DNA of 64,000 nucleotides from JBIOJM01 sp044450785 (GTDB lineage Bacteria > Planctomycetota > Planctomycetia > Isosphaerales > Isosphaeraceae): assembly GCA_044450785.1 (NCBI GenBank), contig JBIOJM010000013.1, positions 1 through 64,000 on the forward strand, given 5' to 3'. Position numbers and translations under genes: made by a program. The notes beneath the pieces were generated by a model, which saw nothing but the letters and a program-made list of their open reading frames with translations, did not search any database and was not told the DNA's origin. This document shows positions 29,665 to 38,977 of this stretch, piece by piece; within the stretch, counting starts at the first letter, position 1; every line of letters begins with the position of its first letter.

Positions 29665-32100
29665 ATGTCGACCATCCGATCGCGATCTCGCGCGGTTGCC
29701 TCCTCCTTCCTGTTTATCTTCCTCCCTGCCTGGTCTTCCGCCTGGATCTCGACGTTTGCCGGCACCGGCATGGCCGGGGCGTCGAGCGCGCCGCCCGCGA
29801 CTCTGTACGTCGCTCCCGACGGCGATGACCGGTGGTCCGGACAGCCAGCTCATCCCGACGCCGGGCGAACCGATGGTCCGCTGGCATCGCTTCGGGGCGC
29901 GAGAGACCGCATTCGGGCCATGCGCCGGGCGCCTGACCCGCCGGTCGGAGCGATTACGGTGACGATCGCCGGGGGAACCTATCCGATCACCGAGGCGATT
30001 GACTTCGAGCCCGAGGACGGCGGAACGCCGAATGCGCCAGTCACCTACCAGGCGGCGCGGGGTGCCCGGCCGGTCTTCGACGGCGGCCGCGCGATCAAGG
30101 GATTCCAGCTCAACACCTCGGGCCTTTGGGTCACCAAGCTCGCCGATGCCGCGGCTGGGCGCCGGCCCTTCGAGCAACTGTTCGTCAACGGGCGCCGGGC
30201 TGTGCGCGCACGCGCACCGAACTCGTTCTATTATTACATGAGTAAGCGACTCTCGCAGGCCGCCGACCCGGCAACCGGTCGGATGGTGCCCATGCAAAAC
30301 CGCGGCTTCGTCGCCCGGCCCGAAGACGTCCGATGGCTCGGTCGACTCTCCGCAGAGCAGCTCCGCGACGTCAACGTGGTGGCGTATCACGTTTGGGAAG
30401 TCTCACGGCATCGCGTCGCCGCTTTCCATCCCGAGACGGATGCGGTCGTCTTGACCGGGCCGGCGCCCTGGCCCTTCTTCCAATGGGGGCCAAATCAGCG
30501 CTATCACCTCGAAAATCTGCGCGAGGCGCTCGACGCGCCGGGCGAGTGGTTCCTCGACCGCGACGGAACGCTTTCCTACAAACCCATGCCGGGTGAGGAT
30601 CCGGCCCAAGCTTCGGCCACCGCGCCCGTGGCCGACGCCTTCCTCCGGATTCGCGGCCGGCCCGAAGCAGACCAGTGGGTCAAGCACCTGAGCCTGAACG
30701 GCCTGACTTTCCGCCACGGCGGCTACCACCTTCCTCCCGAGGGACACGCCGACCATCAGGCTGTGGTGACGATCCCGGCCGTGGTCATGGCCGACGGCGC
30801 GCGCCATGTCTCGTTGGTCGATTGCCGGATCGAGCAGACCGGAACCCATGGCATCTGGTTTCGCCGCGGCTGCCAGGACTGCCGGATCGAGCGGTGTGCC
30901 CTTCTGGACTTGGGCGCCGGCGGCGTCCGGATCGGTGAGCCGGGAATCCCGGCCAATCCTCGCGACCAGACCAGCCGCATTACCCTCCACAATAACATCA
31001 TCCGGGGCGGCGGCCGGATATTCCCCGGCGCCGTCGGCGTCTGGATCGGCCAGACCAGCGACAACATCGTCACCCACAATGATATCGCCGACCTCTTCTA
31101 CACCGGCATCTCGGTGGGCTGGTCCTGGGGCTACGGCGACACGCGCTGCAAGCGGAATATCATCGACTATAATCATATTCATCACATCGGTCGCGGCGTC
31201 CTGAGCGACATGGGGGGCGTGTACACCCTGGGAATCTCCAGCGGCACCAGCGTCAGCCACAACGTGATCCATGACGTCGACTCATACGAGCACTACAGCC
31301 GGGGCGGCTGGGGCTTGTACAACGATGAGGGTTCCACCGGCATCCGCCTGGAGAATAACCTGGTCTATAACACCGCCACCGCTGGCTATCACCAGCATTA
31401 CGGTCGCGAGAACCTGGTGCAGAACAACATTTTCGCATTCGGCCGCGACGGTCAGATCCAGCGATCGCGGGCCGAGCCACACCTTTCCTTCACCTTCGAG
31501 AGGAATATCGTTTACTGGAAGGAGGGCCCGCTTCTGTACGGGGTTTGGTCTGATCGGAACTTCCGGCTGGACCATAACGTCTACTTCAACGCCGCCGATC
31601 AGGCCGTCAGCTTCGCCGGCCAGAGCCTGTCCGAGTGGCGGGCGGCGACGCGTCAGGACCAGTATTCTCAGGTCGTCGACCCCAGGTTCGTCGACCCGGA
31701 TCGGTTCGATTTCCGGCTCAAGCCTGGTAGCCCCGCCCTTTCGCTTGGGTTCAAGCCATTTGATTTTGCCCAGGCCGGCGTTATCGGCGATCCCGAATGG
31801 ATCAAGGAGGCCTCCGCGCCCGTGCCGCCGGCCGAGCTCGCTCCCAAGCCCCCGCCACTGGCGTTCCGGGAGGATTTCGAGTCCACCTCGGGCAGAGCCG
31901 GTGATCCGTATGTTCCTCTGGCTGCCAGGGTCTCACACGAGGGGCGCCCAGCCCTTGTCGCTCTGTCCGATCAAACGGCCGCGAGCGGCTGGCAAAGCCT
32001 CCAACTGACCGACGCAGCCGGCCTGAAACACGCGTTCAACCCCCACGTCTACTTTCAGCGCCACTACTTCGACGACCTGGAGTTGATGAACCTTGATTGA
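29665..32100 (+). CDS. Exported right-handed beta-helix protein
   Basis: 811 residues with a signal peptide. The start of the mature region (LYVAPDGDDRWSGQPA) is the DUF1565/pectate-lyase-like entry strand, followed by AGGTYPITEAIDFEPEDGG. From about residue 330 to 640 the repeated N-rich coils of a beta-helix are seen: THGIWFRRGCQDCRIERC, ITLHNNIIRGGGRI, VTHNDIADLFYTGISVG and IDYNHIHHIG. The C-terminal 120 residues form a beta-sandwich-like end. Such proteins act on polysaccharides (pectate, alginate and similar). No substrate can be named, and the catalytic residues are not identifiable by eye. Confidence 0.85.
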   Translation: MSTIRSRSRAVASSFLFIFLPAWSSAWISTFAGTGMAGASSAPPATLYVAPDGDDRWSGQPAHPDAGRTDGPLASLRGARDRIRAMRRAPDPPVGAITVTIAGGTYPITEAIDFEPEDGGTPNAPVTYQAARGARPVFDGGRAIKGFQLNTSGLWVTKLADAAAGRRPFEQLFVNGRRAVRARAPNSFYYYMSKRLSQAADPATGRMVPMQNRGFVARPEDVRWLGRLSAEQLRDVNVVAYHVWEVSRHRVAAFHPETDAVVLTGPAPWPFFQWGPNQRYHLENLREALDAPGEWFLDRDGTLSYKPMPGEDPAQASATAPVADAFLRIRGRPEADQWVKHLSLNGLTFRHGGYHLPPEGHADHQAVVTIPAVVMADGARHVSLVDCRIEQTGTHGIWFRRGCQDCRIERCALLDLGAGGVRIGEPGIPANPRDQTSRITLHNNIIRGGGRIFPGAVGVWIGQTSDNIVTHNDIADLFYTGISVGWSWGYGDTRCKRNIIDYNHIHHIGRGVLSDMGGVYTLGISSGTSVSHNVIHDVDSYEHYSRGGWGLYNDEGSTGIRLENNLVYNTATAGYHQHYGRENLVQNNIFAFGRDGQIQRSRAEPHLSFTFERNIVYWKEGPLLYGVWSDRNFRLDHNVYFNAADQAVSFAGQSLSEWRAATRQDQYSQVVDPRFVDPDRFDFRLKPGSPALSLGFKPFDFAQAGVIGDPEWIKEASAPVPPAELAPKPPPLAFREDFESTSGRAGDPYVPLAARVSHEGRPALVALSDQTAASGWQSLQLTDAAGLKHAFNPHVYFQRHYFDDLELMNLD

Positions 32101-32125
32101 CAGGTATTGAATCGGCGCGGAACTG

Positions 32126-33472
32126 TCAGAGCTGAGGATGCCCGGGCTTCAAGCTTCGGCGGTGTGCATCGATGTCTTTCAGGATCTGTTCGACCACCTC
32201 GGGGTGTTGATCGGCCACGTTGGCGCGCTCGGATGGGTCGATCATCAAGTGAAACAACAAGGGTGGATTGCGGGCCTGTGCCCGATCCTGGCCGAAAGCC
32301 GGGTTGGCGGTCTTGAGATGGAGCTTCCACGGGCCGCGGCGCACGGCCGTCAGCTCGGCGTTGAGGTAGTGATAAAGGTGCGTGCGCGGACTGGGTCCCG
32401 TGCCGCGGAGAACAGCCGAGAACGAGACGCCGTCGATCGGCCGATCGTCGGGTACCTTGGCGCCGGCCAGCTCGAGGCAGGTTGCGAAGAGGTCGAGTTC
32501 GCTGACCAGGTCCAGGGCGACTCGCCCCGGCGCAATCGTGCCAGGCCACCAGGCCAGGAATGGCACGCGCACACCCCCTTCCCACGTCGAGCCTTTTCCT
32601 TCACGGAGCAGCCCTGCGGAACCGCCCTGCGACGCTGTGATCAACCAGGGGCCGTTGTCGCTGGTGAAGACGACCAGGGTCGACTCCGCCAAACCCTGAT
32701 CGCGGACGGCGGCCAGAATCTGCCCGACGCTCCAATCGATCTCCTCGACGACGTCGCCGTAGGGCCCGCGCGGGCTCTTCCCACGAAAAGCCTTGCCGGC
32801 ATGCAGGGGAACATGGGGGAACGTGTAAGCCAGATAGAGGAAAAACGGCTGGCTCCGGCCGGGTTCCCCGCCATGCCTTCGGATCCACCGCAGGGCCTCG
32901 CGTGTGTAGCGCAAGGTGAGCGTCTGCTGCACCGCCGGCTGCTCGATGATCGTCTCGTCCCGCATCAAGGGAATCGGTGGATGTCCCGACTTCTCAACGT
33001 CCATGTCGTTACTGTAAGGAATGCCGAAATAATGGTCGAAGCCGTGCCGGCGGGGGAAATACCGCGGCAGGTGGCCCAGATGCCACTTACCGATGCACAT
33101 CGTCGCGTAGCCATGTGCCTTGAGCGCTTCGGCCAGGGTGATCTCGTCGTCGGGGATCCCTCCGGTCGAGGTGGGAAAGAGCACGCGGTTCAACCCGCTG
33201 CGGATCGGCAGCCGCCCGGTCAACAGTGCCGCCCGGCTGGGAGTGCACAAGGGTGCCGCATAATACTGGGTAAGCTTCAACCCCTCGGCCGCCATCTGGT
33301 CCAGGTGGGGCGTGCGGATCGTCGGGTGACCGTAGCAGCCAAGGTCGCCGTAACCCAGGTCGTCGGCTAAAAGGATCACAACATTGGGTGCGCGGACCTC
33401 GCCCGACCGGGCCATTGCTACGGCCATCAGAAACGCCAGGGCCCCACCCCAAATGCCGGCGCGAACTGTCAT
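32126..33472 (-). CDS. Type I sulfatase (arylsulfatase-like)
   Basis: 448 residues from the ATG at 33472, which starts a signal peptide; an in-frame ATG at 33511 is possible but lacks a ribosome site. The metal motif LADDLGYGDLGCYG (near residue 36) and the formylglycine site CTPSRAALLTGR (Cys76) are intact. Later blocks GKWHLGHLP, SDNGPWLI and FLAWWPGTIAP are typical of family S1. The enzyme hydrolyses sulfate esters of glycans; the polymer is unknown. It needs a formylglycine-generating enzyme, and no stand-alone one is in the window. Confidence 0.93.
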   Translation of the reverse strand: MTVRAGIWGGALAFLMAVAMARSGEVRAPNVVILLADDLGYGDLGCYGHPTIRTPHLDQMAAEGLKLTQYYAAPLCTPSRAALLTGRLPIRSGLNRVLFPTSTGGIPDDEITLAEALKAHGYATMCIGKWHLGHLPRYFPRRHGFDHYFGIPYSNDMDVEKSGHPPIPLMRDETIIEQPAVQQTLTLRYTREALRWIRRHGGEPGRSQPFFLYLAYTFPHVPLHAGKAFRGKSPRGPYGDVVEEIDWSVGQILAAVRDQGLAESTLVVFTSDNGPWLITASQGGSAGLLREGKGSTWEGGVRVPFLAWWPGTIAPGRVALDLVSELDLFATCLELAGAKVPDDRPIDGVSFSAVLRGTGPSPRTHLYHYLNAELTAVRRGPWKLHLKTANPAFGQDRAQARNPPLLFHLMIDPSERANVADQHPEVVEQILKDIDAHRRSLKPGHPQL

Positions 33473-33525
33473 CAAGGTACATCCTGTTCGAGACTCTTCG
33501 TCAGGATTCATCCGCGACGCCTGGG

Positions 33526-33837
33526 TCAGTCATCTCCCTTCTCCGACCACCCGGACGTGAACAGCTCCAGCTCCACACCGTCCGTCGAGAAGACATGATG
33601 ACCGCAGCGCCAGCGGAAAACCAGCACTTGCTCACCGTCGCCATCCAGGGCGTGGAAAGCGACCCGCGGGAAGACGGAAGCCAAACTCATAAATGAGTCG
33701 AAGACTGTGACTGCGTTGTCTGCCCAGAACGGCTCGCCCCGCCAAATTCGGGACGGATTCTCGTCGGGCGGGATTCTCGTGGATGGTCGGAAAACCGGAT
33801 GGCCCGGACGCGCGATGCTGTCGGGGTTATCGCACAT
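33526..33837 (-). CDS. Hypothetical small protein upstream of the sulfatase
   Basis: 103 codons with strongly GC-biased third positions in the second half, like its neighbours. The C-terminal half (FHALDGDGEQVLVFRWRCGH, then HVFSTDGVELELF) looks like an amphipathic beta protein. The N-terminal 45 residues are unconvincing, and the true start may be the internal ATG at 33690, although neither has a clear ribosome site. It would be the first gene of a minus-strand pair with the sulfatase. No family is recognised. Confidence 0.4.
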   Translation of the reverse strand: MCDNPDSIARPGHPVFRPSTRIPPDENPSRIWRGEPFWADNAVTVFDSFMSLASVFPRVAFHALDGDGEQVLVFRWRCGHHVFSTDGVELELFTSGWSEKGDD

Positions 33838-33844
33838 CGAAAGA

Positions 33845-33874
33845 TGGACTCGGCCACTCTCGACAGTCTATAAT
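33845..33874 (+). promoter_or_regulatory. Putative promoter of the lone AAA ATPase
   Basis: TATAAT at 33869-33874 is a perfect -10 hexamer. TGGACT at 33845-33850 (4 of 6 to TTGACA) lies 18 bases upstream. The region 33865-33960 is clearly more AT-rich than the surrounding DNA. Confidence 0.5.
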
Positions 33875-33920
33875 CTTCGGTGTCGAAAAGCACGCCTTCC
33901 CCAACCAAAATAGAATTAAA

Positions 33921-35162
33921 ATGGTTCAAACGTTTTATATAAATAACTTTAAGTGCCTGGTTGACGTGTGGGTCCCGCTCACACCGATCCATGTCATCAT
34001 CGGCCAGAACGACTCGGGAAAGACGAGCCTTCTCGAGGCCATGCTTGCCCTCTACCAGAGTACGGAGAGATCACTCGCCGACGCGTTCACGGGCGATTGG
34101 CAGGGCCGTGAATTGGTTTTTGCAGGCGCGGACAAACCCGTAATCCAGTTCGAGGTCCGTTTCGATGCAGTGGAAGGAGAGGTTTGCTCTCCAATTACCT
34201 ATCATCTCGAGGTCGAATTCGGCAGCGAACGATCATGCCGGAGGATCGACGAATGGTTCGAGAACAATGAACGTATTCTTATTGGTGAACATGCGCAAGG
34301 CTGGACGGGGGTTGCTCGCCGGTCCCATCTGAAACCAGACACGGTGCGGGACCATCTCGATTCGCTCGCCGAGCGGTTTGGGACCGCGAGCCTGTATCGC
34401 TTTGACCCCCAATTGATGGCGATGCCCGCCGCGATTGACCCGTCGCGGAAGTTTCGGATGGACCCCGACGGGTTTGGCCTGGCGACGTTACTCGACGACA
34501 TCCTTGGCTACGACCCCGAGCGATTCCTCGCCCTCCGTCGCGATTTCTGCGAGTTTTTCCCGCAATTCGGCAGCGTACGGATCGAGACCCAGCACGCCCT
34601 ACGTCGACAGTTCAACATCACGGGCAAGCATCTTACCAGTACGGAGGTTGGCAAGGGGATCGTCTTCGAGACGACTCAGGGCCGCGCAATTCGCGCCCAG
34701 CAGTCCTCGGATGGTGCGGTCCTGTTTCTGGGCTTGCTCGCCCTGATTCACTCGCCCGAGCCCCCGAAACTGCTTTTGATCGAGGAGCCGGCGAAAGGCG
34801 TTTACCCCAAGAGGCTGGAGGAGGTGATCCGCCTGATCCGCCGGCTCCACGACGCTCCGTCCGGCCGGGCCGCGCCGCAGATTATCATGACGACCCATTC
34901 CCCGTACCTGCTTACTTCATTTCATCCGGACGAGGTCACGCTGATGGTCCGGAGGAACGGAAGCGGCCCCGTCCAAGCCCGTCCGTTGAGGGATGCCCCC
35001 AACATTGAGGAGCGGCTCGGCCACGGGGAGTTCTACCTCGGCGAGCTCTGGTACAATCTGAGCGAGGAAGAGCTATTCGCCGATGCCGCTTTCGCGGGCG
35101 ATGGGGCTCGCTCGACAACCTCAGGCCCCCGCGGAGCCGGAATCGCTGCCGGCACCATCTAA
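33921..35162 (+). CDS. AAA/ABC-type ATPase, isolated
   Basis: 413 residues from the ATG at 33921; an in-frame upstream start would add 46 unlikely residues. The layout is RecF/OLD-like: YINNFKCLVDV, Walker A GQNDSGKTS (28-36), a signature-like QQSSDGAVLFLGLLAL, Walker B LLLIEEPAKGVYP and MTTHSPYLLTSF. It is related to but distinct from the ATPase at 14465. No TOPRIM or nuclease partner follows. The 5' end is AT-rich, which suggests acquisition by transfer. Function unknown; a defence ATPase without its partner is possible. Confidence 0.85.
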   Translation: MVQTFYINNFKCLVDVWVPLTPIHVIIGQNDSGKTSLLEAMLALYQSTERSLADAFTGDWQGRELVFAGADKPVIQFEVRFDAVEGEVCSPITYHLEVEFGSERSCRRIDEWFENNERILIGEHAQGWTGVARRSHLKPDTVRDHLDSLAERFGTASLYRFDPQLMAMPAAIDPSRKFRMDPDGFGLATLLDDILGYDPERFLALRRDFCEFFPQFGSVRIETQHALRRQFNITGKHLTSTEVGKGIVFETTQGRAIRAQQSSDGAVLFLGLLALIHSPEPPKLLLIEEPAKGVYPKRLEEVIRLIRRLHDAPSGRAAPQIIMTTHSPYLLTSFHPDEVTLMVRRNGSGPVQARPLRDAPNIEERLGHGEFYLGELWYNLSEEELFADAAFAGDGARSTTSGPRGAGIAAGTI

Positions 35163-35609
35163 GGACCGAGATCAGAACCCCAAAATTCTGCTCAGTCGCT
35201 GCGCGGGACTGAACCGGCCCTTGTCCTCTGCAGAGACGACACGGATCGCTCTGGAGATCCGAGATCTCGATGCGATTCGCACCCGCTGCCCAACGAGTTT
35301 CGCCCCATTCGCGGATGAGGTTATCGGGATAATCAGGCCCATCTTCAAGACGAATGGACGTGATCCGACGGGTTGATGACTTGTTCGTCAACAGTGAGAA
35401 GGAAGTTGTGCGAGCTACAGTCGGACCGGAGTAGGGAACTCCCACGGAATTCTTTTGCGAGCTGTCAACAACACGACGCTGAACGTGGAACCGGAAATCG
35501 CTTGCATCCGGCTCTGGCATTGTCCTCTGGTTCGGCCCCAATGTACTCTTAGGCGGTAGAGTGGGCCGGCGCGACCGGGCTCGGCCCACGAGAAAGGGAG
35601 GTTGGAGCC
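35163..35609. other. Gap after the AAA ATPase
   Basis: 447 bases. A 98-codon plus-strand frame (35083-35376) overlaps the ATPase end but has no ribosome site or recognisable motif, so I do not call it. The stretch ends with an 8-bp palindrome and a strong ribosome site belonging to the next gene. Confidence 0.45.
35561..35589 (+). promoter_or_regulatory. Hairpin before the ATC-start gene
   Basis: GTGGGCCG at 35561-35568 and CGGCCCAC at 35582-35589 form a perfect 8-bp stem with a 13-base loop. It ends five bases before the ribosome site AAGGGAGGT (35594-35602). No T-run follows. A role in translational control or as an upstream terminator is possible. Confidence 0.45.
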
Positions 35610-37460
35610 ATCAAGAAGGTCATCGTTATTGGTCTGGATGGTCTGGACCCGGGCATCGTTTCGCGGTTGCTCGAACAGGACCAACTGCCCAACCTGGCTC
35701 GGCTGAGAGAGCAGGGGGGGTTTGCACGAGTGGCCACCACGCGTCCCGCCCAGACCCCAGTGGCCTGGTCCACGTTCGCGACAGGGACCAACCCGGGAGG
35801 ACACGGGATCTTCGACTTCCTGCGTCGCAATCCCAAGACCTACCTGCCCGACCTGGCCTTGAACCGCTACGAGCAGAAAAACGCTTTCCTGCCCCCCAAG
35901 GCCGTCAATCTGCGACGCGGTACACCAATGTGGGATATCTTGAAGGCCGCGGGCCTGGGCACGACCGTGCTGCGCTGTCCGTGCACCTATCCACCCGATT
36001 CGGTCCGCGGCCGCATGCTCTCGGGCATGGGCGTCCCCGACCTGAGGGGAGGGCTGGGAACCGCCACGTTCTATACGACGGACGATGCGGTCAAACCCCG
36101 CGAGAGCGAGAATGTGGTTCGTGCCCGGCGGGTAGCGGACGGCGTTTTCGCCACTCATTTGATCGGTCCCCGCAATCCCAAGACGGGGACCGACCTCCAC
36201 GTGGAGATCACACTGCGGGTCGATCGGGACGGGCGTCGACTCCTGCTTCAGTCCGACGGAAAACCGCGGGAGCTGGTGATCATCCCAGGAGCCTGGAGCG
36301 ACTGGCTCCGGGTCAAGTTCAAGCTCGGGCTGCTCCAATCGATTCACGGGATGGTGCGCTTCCATCTCGTTCAATCTGAACCAGAGCTCGCCCTCTATGC
36401 CTCTCCGATCAACTTCGATCCCGACGCGCCGTTATTTCCGATCAGCGACCCGCCCGAGTATGCCGGTGATCTCGCCCGACGCATCGGCCTTTTTTACACG
36501 ACCGGGATGGTCGAGGATCACGCAGGGCTAAATAACGAACGGCTTTCCGAAGAGGCGTTTCTCGATCAGTGCGCGATCGCGTGGCGTGAGCGCGAGGCGA
36601 TGATGCTGCACGAGCTGGAGTCGTTCGAGGCGGGATTGTTCTACTGCTTGTTCGACACGCCCGATCGGGTCCAGCATCTGTTCTGGCGGTTCCGCGAGCC
36701 CGATCACCCGGCCAACCGAGGCAAACCACCCAACTCCGATTTCGCCCAGGTCATCGACGACTGCTATCGCCGTTGCGACGCCGTCGTGGGCAAGGCACTG
36801 GAGTACAGTGACGACCAGACGTTGTTCGTCGCGCTCTCCGACCACGGTTTCAACAGCTTCCAGCGCGGCGTTCACCTGAATACATGGCTTCACGACAACG
36901 GTTTTTTGGCCCTGCGGGACGGCGTTCAGCCCGGCGAGGGGGCCGGCGACCTGCTGCGGCAGGTCGACTGGGGACGGACCCGCGCTTACGCGCTGGGGTT
37001 GAGCGGGATCTACTTGAACATCAAGGGGCGCGAGGAGGGGGGAATTGTCCTCCCCGAAGACGCCGGCTCCGTCAAGGCCGCCCTGATCCGAGGATTGACC
37101 GGCTTGCCCGACCCCGGGCGGCAGGGTGCCCTCGCCATCCGCCGCGCACAGCCGCGCGAGGCGGTCTATCATGGGCCCTACCTGGAGGAAGCACCCGACC
37201 TCCTGATCGATTTCGCCGCGGGATACCGCGTCTCCTGGTCGTCCTCGATGGGGGGCATCGCACAGGGTCAGTTTGAAGACAACGTCAAGAAGTGGAGCGG
37301 TGACCACATCATTGATCCGGATCAAGTTCCTGGTGTGTTGTTCATGAACCGGCCGTTCCGCCGGGAGGGAGCGCGGTTGCTGGACCTGGCTCCCACGATC
37401 CTGGCCTTTCTGGGCGTTCCCAAGGGTAGCGCGATGGAAGGAGAAACGCTCCTGCCATGA
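35610..37460 (+). CDS. Alkaline-phosphatase-superfamily phosphodiesterase, ATC start
   Basis: 616 residues. The conserved N-terminus KKVIVIGLDGLDPG, with metal-binding Asp10, begins at an ATC (35610) seven bases after AAGGGAGGT. No ATG, GTG or TTG lies in frame between the upstream stop (35550) and this point. The first canonical in-frame start is the TTG at 35667, which would remove the metal site. Other blocks are TRPAQTPVAWSTFATGTNPG, FYCLFDTPDRVQHLFWRF and ALSDHGFNSFQ, matching type I phosphodiesterase/nucleotide pyrophosphatase proteins. It overlaps the next, related gene by four bases. Substrate unknown. Confidence 0.85.
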   Translation: MKKVIVIGLDGLDPGIVSRLLEQDQLPNLARLREQGGFARVATTRPAQTPVAWSTFATGTNPGGHGIFDFLRRNPKTYLPDLALNRYEQKNAFLPPKAVNLRRGTPMWDILKAAGLGTTVLRCPCTYPPDSVRGRMLSGMGVPDLRGGLGTATFYTTDDAVKPRESENVVRARRVADGVFATHLIGPRNPKTGTDLHVEITLRVDRDGRRLLLQSDGKPRELVIIPGAWSDWLRVKFKLGLLQSIHGMVRFHLVQSEPELALYASPINFDPDAPLFPISDPPEYAGDLARRIGLFYTTGMVEDHAGLNNERLSEEAFLDQCAIAWREREAMMLHELESFEAGLFYCLFDTPDRVQHLFWRFREPDHPANRGKPPNSDFAQVIDDCYRRCDAVVGKALEYSDDQTLFVALSDHGFNSFQRGVHLNTWLHDNGFLALRDGVQPGEGAGDLLRQVDWGRTRAYALGLSGIYLNIKGREEGGIVLPEDAGSVKAALIRGLTGLPDPGRQGALAIRRAQPREAVYHGPYLEEAPDLLIDFAAGYRVSWSSSMGGIAQGQFEDNVKKWSGDHIIDPDQVPGVLFMNRPFRREGARLLDLAPTILAFLGVPKGSAMEGETLLP

Positions 37461-38923
37461 AGATCCTCATCCTGGGGCTCGACTGCGCTGCCCCTGAGCT
37501 GCTCTTCGGCTTCGACGACTTGCCGAACATAAGGCGCCTTATGGACGTGGGCGCTTACGGCCGCTTGGAGAGCGTCATCCCGCCGATCACCGTCCCTGCC
37601 TGGATGTGCATGGCGACCAGCCAGGATCCCGGGTCGCTTGGCGTTTACGGCTTTCGCAACCGCCTCGACCATTCCTACGGCGGCCTGGGCATCACCACCT
37701 CGCGATCGATCACGGCGCCGGCCATCTGGGACCAGCTCGCCCGCGAGGGAAAGCGGTCGATCATTGTCGGAGTCCCTCCCGGCTATCCCCCGCGGAAGAT
37801 CAACGGCATCGCCGTGGGTTGCTTCTTGACACCCGATACAGACAAGAACATTTTCACACATCCTCCCGAGCTGTCTCAAGAGATCCGGCAGTTGGTGGGC
37901 CATTACCCGGTCGACGTTCAGGGATTCCGCACCGACGACAAGGCCAGGCTCCGCGACCAGATCTTCGCCATGAGCCGCACTCAGTTTCAAGTGGTGCGGC
38001 ACCTGCTCTTGACCAAGGAGTGGGATTATTTTCACTTCGTCGACATCGGCCTGGACCGCGTGCACCACGGCTTCTGGAAGTACCACGACCCCCAGCATGT
38101 CCTGCACGAGCCCGATAGTCCCTTCCGCGACACGGTGCATGACTATTACCGCCACATCGACCAGGAGATCGGCCGGGTCTTGGAGCTTTTGAGCGACGAT
38201 ACGATCGTTCTGGTCGTTTCCGACCACGGCGCGCAGCGGCTGGACGGTGGCTTCTGCGTCAACGAGTGGCTGGTGCGCGAGGGGCTGCTGGTCTTGAAGA
38301 GCTATCCCGACGAGGTGACTCCGTTTGCCAAGCTGGAGGTCGACTGGCAGAAGACCAAGGTCTGGAGCGAAGGGGGCTACTATGCCCGCGTGTTCTTGAA
38401 CGTCCAGGGTCGGGAACCCCAGGGGGTGATCGAGCCAGCCGGCTACGAGCTGTTTCGCGACGAAATCAAGGCGAAGTTCGAGGCGACGGCCGACCGAGAG
38501 GGCAAACCGCTCGGGACCTTGGTCTTCAAACCCGAGGAAATTTACCACAACGTCCGCAACGTGGCCCCGGACCTGATCGTCCACTTCGGTGGGCTGTACT
38601 GGCGGTCGATCGGCGGTGTGGGTTATCCGTCGGTCCATGTCCTCGAGAACGACACCGGGCCGGATGACTGCAACCACGCCCAGTTCGGGTCATTCATCCT
38701 GGCCGCCTCCAACAGCCCCTTGCATGGCGAAGTGACAGGCGCCCATCTGCTCGACATCGCGCCGACGCTCCTGGAATTGGGAGAATACGAGGTCCCATCC
38801 TCGATGCAAGGCCGCTCTCTGGTCGCGGGCCAGAGCACGAAGTCTGCCGGCGGTCTCGATTACACACCCGACGATGAAACAATCGTTCGCGATCGCTTGA
38901 CCGGGCTCGGATACATCGGGTAA
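37457..38923 (+). CDS. Alkaline-phosphatase-superfamily phosphodiesterase
   Basis: 488 residues. The ATG overlaps the stop of the preceding paralogue (ATGA). The N-terminal metal site is ILGLDCAAPELLF, the nucleophile region PPITVPAWMCMATSQDPG, and the distal metal site FVDIGLDRVHHGFW plus VVSDHGAQRLDGGF. This is the 'predicted AlkP superfamily phosphohydrolase/phosphomutase' type. It is not a recent duplicate of the gene before it; the two differ throughout. Co-translation suggests they act on related phosphorylated compounds. Confidence 0.9.
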   Translation: MKILILGLDCAAPELLFGFDDLPNIRRLMDVGAYGRLESVIPPITVPAWMCMATSQDPGSLGVYGFRNRLDHSYGGLGITTSRSITAPAIWDQLAREGKRSIIVGVPPGYPPRKINGIAVGCFLTPDTDKNIFTHPPELSQEIRQLVGHYPVDVQGFRTDDKARLRDQIFAMSRTQFQVVRHLLLTKEWDYFHFVDIGLDRVHHGFWKYHDPQHVLHEPDSPFRDTVHDYYRHIDQEIGRVLELLSDDTIVLVVSDHGAQRLDGGFCVNEWLVREGLLVLKSYPDEVTPFAKLEVDWQKTKVWSEGGYYARVFLNVQGREPQGVIEPAGYELFRDEIKAKFEATADREGKPLGTLVFKPEEIYHNVRNVAPDLIVHFGGLYWRSIGGVGYPSVHVLENDTGPDDCNHAQFGSFILAASNSPLHGEVTGAHLLDIAPTLLELGEYEVPSSMQGRSLVAGQSTKSAGGLDYTPDDETIVRDRLTGLGYIG

Positions 38924-38977
38924 ACTTTCGATGGCCGGCTCCCGCAAGTCTGATGAAATTCGCAGGGCGGCAAGGTA

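Noticed and set aside
35083..35376. 98-codon frame after the lone ATPase
   Set aside because: No ribosome site, no motif and it overlaps the ATPase end; kept only as a note in the gap.
37322..38677. 451-codon open frame on the minus strand
   Set aside because: Antisense to the phosphodiesterase at 37457, which is clearly coding.
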